Source: Fennellomyces sp. T-0311 (lineage: Eukaryota; Mucoromycota; Mucoromycetes; Mucorales; Lichtheimiaceae). From it: DNA of 64,000 nt. The notes under the pieces were generated by a model. That model searched no databases and was not told the DNA's origin. It was given only the letters and a program-made list of their open reading frames with translations. Numbering within the stretch: the first letter of the stretch is position 1; each line of letters opens with the position of its first letter. This document shows positions 43,556 through 53,373 of the stretch, piece after piece. The DNA lies in assembly GCA_025266875.1 (NCBI GenBank), contig JALLLT010000084.1, forward strand, positions 1 through 64,000. Reading direction: 5' to 3'. The translations under genes and the position numbers were made by a program.

Positions 43556-44386
43556 TCTGGATGCTTTCTCTTCTTAGGACCTGGCTTGCGATGCTCTCAG
43601 AATACAACCTAGCATCCGTACAGCATTAATAATTGGTTTATTTCAAGAAAAATATACATACCTCTTCGACAAGAAATAAATGCAGCTTCTTATTGTTGAT
43701 AAGCTGGTTCATATGGTCGTCAGAGCAACGTCTGCGACACCAAGCCATGAATTCCTTTTAAGGCCCATCGTATGTTCTATTCGTGTTTGCAGGCCGACTT
43801 TCCTGAGCATTTAGAAATGTTGTTCGAGCAGCATTGTCTAAAGCAGTGTTGTAGTCCATCTGTGCGTTCAACAGTGGATAATGTTGTGGGAGGGGAGCAG
43901 GAATAGAAAGAGAAAGTGGTGGCATACCGCTGCCATTCATTGTCACAGCACCACGGCCATGCCCACAGCCACGTCTACGAGCAGCGGCGCCACCACGACC
44001 TCTTCCGTTTGCCATGTTGAATGAAGATTAGGGATGTTTTTGAAAAAAAAAAGTTCTTGAAAGAAAACGAGTGCTGTGTCAATTTTTTTTCCTGGATTTT
44101 TCTACTTTTCTAGATTGGGTCCCCGCCAAGCTGGAGACCTGGGGCGGGACCCACTGCAAACGAATAAAGATATTCCCTAAATATGCAGTTTTTCCTTTTT
44201 TGGTGTTTTTTGATCGTGTATTAAGTCGTGATGGATGTTTAAAGAGTTACTGTTCATGTGTCCCGCCATCCAGGGAACCGTCACCAGTATAAGCCACCTG
44301 TTGTTAAGCCACATCCTCGTTTTTGGACTTATCTGGGTAGAACTCCCCAGTGCTCATCCATGAAAATTTGGAAACATGTAGGCGGA

Positions 44387-45266
44387 GTGTGACGGCGTTT
44401 TTAGTAAGTAAAAAGGCACCTTTTTTTAAAATTCGGGTACACGCTATGAAATTGAGCAAAAGATCGCCTTCTGTCCATGTGACGGCAAAATAGTATAGTA
44501 CACCGAATTTCTGTTTTCATATGTTTTCACATTTTCATTTTGAATCTCGAGGTAAAATGTCAAATTTCTCAACAAATGTCGATCGCCCTGTCACTCACCC
44601 CACTGATCTTGATTTCGAAAAAGCATCCTATTCTGAAACTGAATCCGTGCAGAAATACATGCCCACATATGTCACGTACTTTCTAAAAAGATTTCCGCTG
44701 GATAACTATGAGGAAACAGTTCCTGCTTACTATAATTCTAAAGAAAAGAAGTACATACATATGACCAATAAAGTCTTCACCAAATGTGAAAAGACTACGC
44801 AATTTAAACTTCACAGATATGAGCGTTTTACATTGGACATTGGGTGGTCAATGAAAAAGATCAACAGTCCAAAAAGGCTGGCAAATAATGTGCACTGTTA
44901 CAAGAAAAAGTGCAATGGTGCCTTACACTGCCCAAATGAGGCTTGCAGAATTAAGGACACGCACTTGCGCCCTGGTCATGACGACCAAAGCATGATGAAG
45001 ATCTGTGAAAGGGGATGTTACGAATGTGGATGCATGTTGGCACATATTCTGTGCAGTGTCGAGGCGTTTTACTTCTTCAGGACCGACAAGTGCACTGTGA
45101 AACAGGTCGGCAAACATGGTTATAAAAAGTACCTGTCTAAGCATCTTTCTGAGAAGGAGAAGGAAAAGCTTACGACGATAATATGAGACAACCTAACAGT
45201 GACGCCAACAGCTGCTATACAGGGCATGATGAAAAAAGACAACACGAAAACAGTGCCAATCAATAC
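44387..45266 (+). pseudogene. MulB-2 terminal region and transposase N-terminus
   Basis: After GTGTGACGG the sequence matches the subterminal part of MulB-1. The frame from ATG 44557 (MSNFSTNVDRP; open from 44521) encodes the Cys/His domain (CNGALHCPNEAC, CYECGC) and is closed by TGA at 45184-45186, where MulB-1 has CGA (Arg). It then continues to VPINTT and is cut near 45266 by MulA-2. Many differences from MulB-1 are CG to TG or CA. Confidence 0.82.
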
Positions 45267-46033
45267 TACATAGGCTACACATTTCAGAATTTTTATGGGT
45301 GAGCTACTCCAGATTCAGATTCCGAAAGCAAATTTTACGGGTGTGACTTCACAATTTAAATAGTTTTATAGGTGATGGACTTAGTGCATAAGGGATTTTA
45401 CGAGTTACATAGTCTATGACCTCAGAAATGCAAGTTATTACTAACTTACATCAGAACTGCTTTAAATAGACATATACCTATTTTTAAGTAGCAGTCTAGT
45501 GTAACTTACCTCCTTTTACCAAAGTTTAAAAGATGATTTTCATACTGTAAACGTCAATAAAGAAGTATCATAGAAGGTAAGAACGATTGATGTTCAACAA
45601 GTCTATAGAGAAAAAGTTGTAAATAAAAAATGGAAGAAAGAAGAAATACAAATAGAAAAAATAAAGGGAGAAGTAAAGCGAAGAAAAATTAAAACAAGAA
45701 AAGCGCGAGCGAAGTAAGTCTATACTGGATAATAGGGTAGTTCAACAGTTCCATAAGTCCGTAAGCTCGGGAAATCTAAGAAAAGAAAAATTTTATGATT
45801 GGCTGTCGTTCACTCCGCCATCTCTTATGGATCTTCTTAGGGCAAAAATCTCTATAACACTTTAAGAAGTATTTTCTAAGAAATGCCAGTCATGGAAAAA
45901 AGCAGGAAAGGCAGTTAATCTCGTTTATAAATACAAATACAAGCATCATTCCATCAATTAGCAAATAAATTCTGAGTTGAATAGCTTATAAACACCTTGC
46001 TTCTCTACTTACGTTATATCTTTTTATTATATC

Positions 46034-47382
46034 ATGCCTAACTCCACTGATCGACAAGCCCTTTTGAAGTCTCTTGAGGATGCTGTTATGGCCGAGATCG
46101 CCCTTAGCCTTCTCAGTGATTTAGGCAATGATGACGACGACGACAACAACCTTTCCAACTCTCCTGTTGTTCTTGCATACTTGACTATATTGCAGAGTCG
46201 TTATCTGGCTACTCGTGAGCCTGGACCTCGAGGACCAAGCAAAATTGACTACGTGCTGAACCAACTGGACGCGAATGGCTTTAGACAGGAGTTGAGGATG
46301 GAGCGAAGCTCTTTTTTCGCGCTTCGAGATCTTATTAAAGACCACTCGATATTTGAAAGTGATCCCCGCAAGCCGCAGACCGATGTTACTATTCAGATGA
46401 TGGTAGCCTTAGAGCAATTGGGTTTCTATGGAAATGGAGCCTCTGTTGGTCGAATTGCAAGAGATATAGGAGTCAGTCGTACGTATGCATAGTAAATATT
46501 TGCACTTCAATTGAGCTTTCAATATCTAATTTAGTTAGCATGATAATCTACTTTTATACATATACAGAAGGATCGGTTTTGAACTTCACCAACCGTTTTA
46601 TGGTTGCCGTGCTGTCTCTGGAGGATAGAACAGTTTTTTGGCCGGAGGAAGATGAAAGACTTGATATTATCCATTGAGTTGAAGCAGCTACTGGGTTTCC
46701 TAACTGTATCGGGTTTGTGGACGGCACCCTCATTCCATTGGAGAAGTGCCCTACATGGAATGGCGAGGACTTTTACACACGCAAAAACAATTACGCCATC
46801 AATGCTATGATTGTTTGTGATGATCGTAGACACATACTCATGTGCTACACAGGCTGGGCTGGCTCAGCACATGATGCTCGAGTGTTTGCTAGTAGTCCTC
46901 TGGGTCTTTCGCCTGATACTCATTTCTCGAGTGGCCAATACATTATTGCCGACTCAGCATATGCACCACAGCCTACAATAATTCCAGCGTATAAAAAGCC
47001 TGCCAACGGTGCACTATCCAGGGAAAATGAAAAATTCAACAAAGCGATCTCACTTGCACGTGTTCGAAATGAACATTGCATTGGTATTTTGAAGGCTCGA
47101 TTTCAGAGTCTGAAAAGTATTCGGAAATATGTTCGATGCGCAGATAACGTTGCTCGAATTGGTCTGTGGATAAGAACGTGCTGTGTTCTTCACAACCTCC
47201 TTATCAAAGTTAACGACAACTATGAAGACAACGATATCATTCGAGCACAAGAACGGCTACCGCAGCTCGACGATGGGTCACAAGCAGATACTACAGATAT
47301 TTCTGATGCTTCCATTGACTCCGGAACTGAAAAACGCGAGCGTTTGAAGGATTATATGCAATCTTTTCTTAATAACTTATAA
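46034..47382 (+). pseudogene. Harb-2 DDE transposase, one stop
   Basis: ATG 46034 (MPNSTDRQAL). Exon 1 is 46034-46478 and exon 2 is 46568-47382, joined in phase (GVSQGSVLNF). HTH in VGRIARDIGVS. Catalytic Asp in GFVDGTLIPLEKCP, second in GSAHDARVFASSPL, Glu in NEHCIGILKARFQ. The strand YIIADSAYAPQPTIIPAYK is typical. A TGA at 46675-46677, before VEAATGFPNC, interrupts exon 2 thirteen codons before the catalytic Asp. Otherwise intact. Confidence 0.85.
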
Positions 47383-47471
47383 TTAAAGAACTGTGCAATC
47401 AACTGATTTCATATCATATAATCTAATATCATTGGATATTGTAGACAAAATATTTGAAGTACTTTATTTTT

Positions 47472-48490
47472 CTACAACAACTCGTTAATCTTATCAATCA
47501 TCTCTTGCTTCGCTATAAAGCCGTCCAAAGCCATCTGTCTCCATGTCTCAATTTGCAACTTCTTCTTCTCAAGAGACATTTGGAACTCGAACTGTTCCCT
47601 CAAGAGTGCATTTTTCTCTATGCCAATCCTTTGCTGCTTTTCGATTGCAGCTGCCAAAACAGCTTCCACACCACCACGGGCCTTCTTCCCCTTATTCTCG
47701 TTTTTGTCATCGGCAGCAATTGACAACAGCCTCTTTCCACTTGTCATAGGAGAGGCTGAGGACAAAGTCTCCATGCCTGATTGTGGGTGTTGCTCACCCT
47801 CTTCATTTCTCTCCTCGGGTGACAGCACCGGGCGCGGAAAAAGAAAGTCAATGGGCCGGATGTCGTCATTGTTTGACATCGGAGCAGGAGGGACAAGGCT
47901 GGCACGATCTTTGAAGATCGATAGCAAGTCATAGTAGTACTTGAAAATGTTCGTAATGACATAGACTACGATTTGTAAGCAGTAGCCTTATTAGAAAATA
48001 ACTATGGTATATACAATTATATAACATACCCTTGATCTTCTCTTTCATATCACTCTGAAATTCCACAGATTCAGTCTTGTAGGTCGGCCAGTTTGCCGTA
48101 ACATAGTCATCGCCTAGTGAATTTTTGGTAGGCTTGTCTGTGCCGTTTCTGGTATCATGAAGCCACTTATGTGCCTTTTTGAACTTATCCTCGTACAAGT
48201 TGATTCGAGTATTGACATCGACATCATTGCGGTGGAAGATGCCTTGTGGTTCAAAGACATTTGCAACGATGTATTCACAGATTGACTTCTTGGTCTTGCC
48301 TTCACCCATCTTCGTTTTTGCTCCTTTATAACGAGAGTAGTTTCCTGGTATGGTAAGCCAACCAACAAGTAGCGAATCAGAAGAATGCGCAGGATTTTTG
48401 TCAGGCGCATCTGTTTCCCATCTGACAGGTGGCTTATTGTTCTTAGTAGGCTTGCCGGCTTCGATAGAATTATTATGAGTTCTGGCTGTT
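47472..48490 (-). CDS. Harb-2 Myb/SANT-like DNA-binding protein
   Basis: Exon 1 (about 48490-48030) encodes a SANT-like domain with SSDSLLVGWLTIPGNYSRY, GEGKTKKSICEYIV and KAHKWLHDT. A 64-bp intron leads in phase to exon 2 (47965-47472): VYVITNIFKYYYDLL, then a Pro/Glu-rich linker and a coiled coil (IEKNALLREQFEFQMSL, KKKLQIETW). No clear ATG precedes PVRWETDAPDK, so the start is uncertain or lost. The arrangement of SANT domain and C-terminal coiled coil is the one seen in Harbinger partner proteins. It differs in sequence from the Harb-1 partner. Confidence 0.72.
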
Positions 48491-49221
48491 GTATTGATGC
48501 ATATAATAATTCAACATATATTCATAAACTTTACAGTATCTTTCAATCCTCTTACATTTTTTGGCGGTCATTTGCAGCTATACAATTGAGGAAAAGATTT
48601 TAAATCTTATATTACTGCCAACCTTTTTTATATTCGAATCGGAAATCTCATTTATACCTTATTTCCGCCATTCAGAAGTATCATACATCAAACATCTTAG
48701 AGTGAAGTCGTGAGGGAATGATATGATTTGCTGATAGGAGTCAATATTAAAAAAAAGGTTTCGTTGATGTAATTATGTAACGCCTGTACAACAGTGACAG
48801 CAGAAACGACAGTAAGTATAGACATCTATATTATTTGCTCTACCTTCTAACAAATAGCAGGCATTGTGTAAACAGAGTATATAAACTAACATCTAACAAA
48901 AGTAAGCAGGCTCTGTATTACTTTTTTTCAGAAAAGCACATTGAATAACTTTTTACTTACGACTTAAAATTTTTTAAGGTACTCAACAGTTTTGTATCTA
49001 AGCTCCTCATCATTGGATGGCACAACTATTTACCGAAACTTAGTTTTTTCTTAGATTTCCCGAGCTTACGGACTTATGGAACTGTTGAACTACCCTAATA
49101 TCGAGTGTATGGATGATAGTCACTGCGGGTCATGTTTGTGCGAATTCGTCTAGTACGATGTCGGCGAATAACTGTCAAGTATCGATCAGTATTGCCACAT
49201 TCAACTGCATCGTCAAATATT

Positions 49222-50063
49222 TGTCTCAGAGATGAGGAGGGTAAGTGCATCTTTAGGTGACACTGCATTAACAATAGCTAAAAAATGAATACTTTATGTA
49301 GCGCTCGACATGATAGAACGGATATTAGATAGTCATTAATTTCAATGTATCTGTCATAATTTTAGTTGTGCCGTCAACAATCCTCCATTCATAACTATCC
49401 AACCCAGTGACAATTTGTTTACTAACTATACAATAAGCCTCAGTCCCTGAATATCCTGTCATTAAGCCTTACGTAATACCTATTTAGCGCATAGCTAATT
49501 GATATTAGATTAGAGATTTTGTCTTACCAGTTGAGCCTCTTCACATTAGGCATGCTAATTTGAATTCATGTTTAGCTGAAATTTGATATTATATTAGACA
49601 CGTAAACTTGGCAATAGAGTTCAGTCCCTGCATATCCTGTTATTAGGCTTTTATATTCAGTGCGTACATATGTAACTGGTATTAGGTACAACATTTTATC
49701 TTATTAATTTAACCTTACAGTGGGTGCATTTCTGTGCCACTCACATCGCGTTATATTATGGATCAACATTAAGCACATGGGCTGATCCTTATGTCTATCA
49801 TTCACGCTTGCCACTCTTCTTTATTTGTCACGGAGGACGTCAATTACGCTTTCATATCCGATACATAGACGTATCTCTTAATGTTATTATGTTTAAGTAT
49901 GCATAAGAATAAATTGGGTATACACAGTATGGCTGAAATTAGATACGAGCATATGGAAGATGACATGTTCAACTATGTGCCATTGTATACGTGATATAAA
50001 AAGCCAGTGGATAGCGTATACGCATCGAATCAGTAGATATCGTACCTTTTTTTCATTTTCATC
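49222..50063. repeat. Spacer with a degenerate 181-bp tandem duplication
   Basis: Two units start CAGTCCCTGAATATCCTG (49440) and CAGTCCCTGCATATCCTG (49621) and stay similar for roughly 100 bp (ATTA.GC, then GATATTAG or GGTATTAG, then TTTT.TCTTA). A TATAAAAAGCC box at about 49995 precedes the IS630-2 start. No gene is seen here. Confidence 0.5.
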
Positions 50064-51503
50064 ATGAGCAATATTCATTCTACAACTTTTCAATTCGTTA
50101 ACTACCAGTCTGGTACCAACGGTTTTCAGTGCATTGCAAGAAGACATACTGTCAGCAATTCTTCAGTCACGACTATCCAATTCAGTGATTATCAGTCTGG
50201 TGCTGATAATTCACATCGTTCTGTCTAACGACGTACTATGAATAGTATTAGACCTACCAATCTATGCTTCCACTTCCATCGACCGAGAAATCCTGCTCCA
50301 TTTGTGGATGCAACCACAAACATTAGTGGGCCTCTCACTTTCTACTGGTACGAACACCTTGGAGATGAAGGCAGATACAATGTGCGTATATCTGGCCCTG
50401 CAAGAATTCAAGAGCTCAGTGTGCGTGTGGTTTATCGAATGAAGAAGCTACCGGAAGAGATCGATATTGAAGTCATCCTTGAACCTGACCAAAATCAATA
50501 TAACGAGTTGATTACTTGTAACGGAGTCATTGTCACAGACTCACCGGACTATGTATCGACAAAGAGGTACTCTCTCAAAAAGGTCGAAAAGTTCCTTGAT
50601 CTTCTTGTGAACCACAATCTCCAAGTCCAAGGTGCCACTTCAGAAGCTCAGATTGGACAAGCAACTGCCTATAACATTTGGAGAGGGTATCAAGAAGATA
50701 GTTCAGTTATTCCAGGGTTCAAGTTGGCCTCGGAAATGAAAAAACTATGCCATAATCAGAAGATTCAGCCATCGCATACCAGCTTCATTGAAAACCTTAT
50801 AACCAACCATCCTTTGCGTATGATCAAAGAGTTACACTTTGCTCTGGTTACTCGATTCCCAGGTTAGTATCATTTTCTTCTTCACTTCAAGAATTATTCA
50901 GCTAATATGTTGTACTAATTTCTAAAAAGGGTTCGCAATCAGTCCCTCTGCAGTTCATCGACACCTTACGGAAACGATGGATTGCAGCTACAAGAAAGTC
51001 TTCACAATTCCTCAGGCCCGAAATGATCCAGAAAAAAACAGCAACGATATGACTTCGTCAACGAAATTCATAAAAAAGGCATCGATTATATGAAGGACTG
51101 TGTATTTATTGACGAGATTGGCTTCAAGAAAAGCTCTTTGCAGCCCGAAGGATACTCAAAAAAAGGTGTACTATGCGTTGTCGAGGTTTTCACTGACAGA
51201 GGAATCAACCTCAGTTTAATTAGATGTATGTCCTCGGACGGCCTGATCTTACTTTCAAAGCATGCACCTAGGGAAGACATATTGGACCACCATCCCAAAA
51301 TTGGCCAGAAACGGAAACGTGCTGCTAAATCGTATGGTACCACTGCAACTCATTTCCAGGATCTCATCAAGGACCTTCTCCAGGTGATACAAGAGCTCGA
51401 TATGACGAACAAGTACCTTGTAATGGACAACTGTTCGATTCACAAAGACGATGGAACTGCAGCACCATGGCACAAAGCAGTAGTAGATATGGATGAGACC
51501 GTA

Positions 51504-51640
51504 TGAAAGTTCATGATTTATTATTTGAATGAATGTGCATGAAAAGCTTCACTTCACGAGAAATCATAAATCACATATGTTCATGAATTCCCAGGCAGTT
51601 TTATGGCATTAGAAGGCATGCGATTTCATGCAGACTCATT
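51504..51640. repeat. Subterminal CATGAA repeats of CACTA-2
   Basis: TTCATGAA, TTTCATG and related forms recur here and at 56735-56950, about ten times near the right end, in both orientations. They are the likely binding sites of the element's proteins. From 51640 to 52544 no gene is seen; 52118-52609 is open on the plus strand but overlaps the accessory gene's last exon and looks like chance. Confidence 0.55.
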
Positions 51641-52544
51641 CTAATTTAAGGGTATTATATAGTCCAATTATATAGTGTCCCATCACCCATCTCTCATATC
51701 CATATTCTATATCCCATCTTCTACATCCATCTCCCATGTTCTACCTCTTATACTTAACCCATATCCCACGCAGCCCGCGATTTTATTTCGCTTTGAAGTA
51801 CCATTTGGTGCCATGGCATGTTTCTTTGCTTGTTCCTTCAGTCATCGTGTCTTGTGGATGGTCTCCGGATCCGCTCCGATCGTCGTGCTGGTCCTGTGTT
51901 CTGGGCATTTCGTGCGTTACGTTGCTTGATAACTCTAAAACAATTACTATGAGTATCTTGGAGAAACACTGAAATACGTTGTTACCTTTGTCGTTTTCCA
52001 CGAGAATTGGTACTTTGAGAACTACGTATGAGAATTGTTAATAAGCAGTGGATAATCAACATTGGCCGAGCTTATTACCGTTGATCCGCATAATCCGACT
52101 CGTTTTCTGTATATCTATTGAGTATATATTACACTTTCTCTTTTCACAATATTGAACCAATCCAGTCCAAATCACTACGTACCTCGACGATTCATCGCGA
52201 TGGCTCGAACTATCATATACAACTATTAGCCACATCCATCCATCCTCAACCTAGCTTCTTACCTTGGCGTTTCCGACATATAGCTTGTGCTGCAATATAC
52301 AATCGTAAGTTACTTCACCCTGGACCTGTTTCAAACCCACATTTACCTCGAGGAGCGTTCGTCTTGGGTAGCGCTATACACATAATTATTAGCCACGGCA
52401 TACTTTTGCTCCAAAACCTCTCATGCATCCACCGTCAGTACTTTTACCTCGTCAATCTCGAGCCATACCTCATAGTGCTAGATATAGCTTTTAGCAACAC
52501 CACTCTTTGGTATGGTACTATCCACCCATTCTCAATCTACACGC

Positions 52545-53256
52545 TTACTCGCTTGAAGACGAAGATTCCTCCGCAGGTAGAGCGCGTGGCACAGGCTCCG
52601 GCGTTGTAGGACTAACATTCGCATGAATACTGCCAACTTGTCACTTACATAGCACAATAATAAAAGTAGTACCGTTCGTTCGCTCGTCTCTCAGCAGTTC
52701 TGCGTCGATAACCGGACTTGTTATTCCATGACATACCTAACCAATGCATGGATGCCCAATTGCCTTCACAGCTTCGAATGGGGATGCCTGTTTGATCTTC
52801 TACCAGATGTTCGAAAACGCTAACTTCATCTCGTATGCGACTCCACGGAATGTCGCTCCAGGTACTTGTCTCGTACTCCGTGCCTCGTAATTGCTCACGA
52901 ATCGTTTTGACGGTACGAGCTCTGAATTTTCTGATTGAACCGAAAGCTGACTTCACCTGATGGGCAGGAAGAGTGTTATCAGGGTTGATGAGCAATCGCT
53001 TAAGGTCCTCGTCATTTGGCTTGTTTTGCTGCTTGCCGTTAACGATTCGCGGTTCCGGGGCTGGTATCACGGTTGCAGGGGCCATGGGCGGATCGGAGCG
53101 AGAAGCACCTGGAGCAGTTGGCTCAGCAGATCCTGTGCTATGATTGCGATTGTCAACGGCACGGCGTAGTTCGTGTTGTTCCTCTCTCATTAGGTCAATC
53201 TTCTCATGGAGCTGCTGCATCTCGTGTGTTAATTGTGACACTTGTTCTTGAGACAT
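52545..53256 (-). CDS. CACTA-2 coiled-coil accessory protein
   Basis: ATG 53256 (MSQEQVSQLTHEMQQL). Exon 1 (53256-52649) begins with a coiled coil (KIDLMREEQHELRRAV), then a Pro/Ala/Ser linker, then a helical, Arg-rich and Trp-containing domain (FRARTVKTIREQLRG, STWSDIPWSRIRDEV, WASMHWLGMSWNN, RRRTAERRANERYY). A 37-bp intron joins exon 2 (52611-52545), which ends PAEESSSSSE. The frame is intact, 224 aa. It is probably the second CACTA protein that recognises the subterminal repeats, by analogy. There is no domain I can name. Confidence 0.7.
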
Positions 53257-53373
53257 GTTTAAAACAGAATAAAAAAAAATGAGGAGGAAGAGAGAGAAGG
53301 GAAGAGCACGAAGTTGGTTAAAATTTTATCCCGCATGAATTTGACATTTTTCGCCACACCAAGTACTTGAACA

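Larger units (their letters stand above)
41372..44015 (-). pseudogene. Crypton tyrosine recombinase with GCR1_C-like domain
   Basis: ATG 44015 (MANGRGRGGAAARR). Exon 1 ends near 43662, with a TAA at 43758-43760 in place of a codon before KEFMAWCRRR. Exon 2 runs from about 43590 to 42239; a Ser/Ala-rich repeat is followed by the recombinase, with Arg in GLLRGESI, a His..Arg pair in THAMQGSEARMAE, GRWNN and the Tyr nucleophile in TSYLTNLP. A 50-bp intron (42189-42238) leads to exon 3 (42188-41372), which has a Gln run, a Thr/Ala-rich repeat and a DNA-binding region LWKEWFEGIG ... RRYGTRWRRES ... KKWFQKRGKVI of the GCR1_C type. TAA at 41501-41503 interrupts this domain. Cryptons integrate by recombination and lack TIRs. 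Confidence 0.82.
21650..44386 (+). mobile_element. Mutator-like element MulA-3, inflated by nested insertions
   Basis: The left end is TTCGGCTACGCGTTTCC and the right end, read on the other strand, is TCCGCCTACATGTTTCC; both continue AAATTTTCA. The flanks are GTGTGACCG (21641-21649) and GTGTGACGG (44387-44395), a 9-bp TSD with one later change. It inserted into MulB-2. Its transposase is split by MulB-1, CACTA-3 and a solo LTR, and its 3' half also holds a Crypton. Without these the element would be several kilobases. Confidence 0.8.
45733..49095. mobile_element. PIF/Harbinger transposon Harb-2
   Basis: The 3.36-kb element has TIRs of about 50 bp that are essentially perfect: GGGTAGTTCAACAGTTCC, then ATAAGTCCGTAAGCTCGGG, then AAATCTAAGAAAA. 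The TSD is TAA (45730-45732 and 49096-49098), and deletion reproduces the uninterrupted sequence of MulA-1 exactly. The left end has two extra bases (TA) before the repeat. A transposase (plus strand) and a Myb/SANT-like gene (minus strand) converge, 89 bp apart. From about 48500 to 49045 no gene is seen. Confidence 0.9.
45267..49221 (-). mobile_element. MulA-2, reverse-oriented fragment holding Harb-2
   Basis: The left end GGCTACACATTTCAGAATT is the MulA TIR, and 45275-45725 is an inverted near-copy of 20818-21240. After Harb-2 the MulA C-terminal coding end resumes on the minus strand at 49099 (complement of the codons for RSDYHPYTRY and FDDAVERGN) and similarity stops at about 49221. The rest of the element is missing, so this is a truncated copy. 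Confidence 0.75.

Noticed and set aside
40156..44155. CAGTGGGTCCC inverted pair as hAT ends around the Crypton
   Set aside because: The 11-base match exists, but the flanks show no 8-bp TSD and the left copy is part of a local tandem repeat. A Crypton needs no TIRs.
52118..52609. 163-codon plus-strand ORF in CACTA-2
   Set aside because: No recognisable motif, and its end overlaps a well-supported minus-strand exon of the accessory gene.
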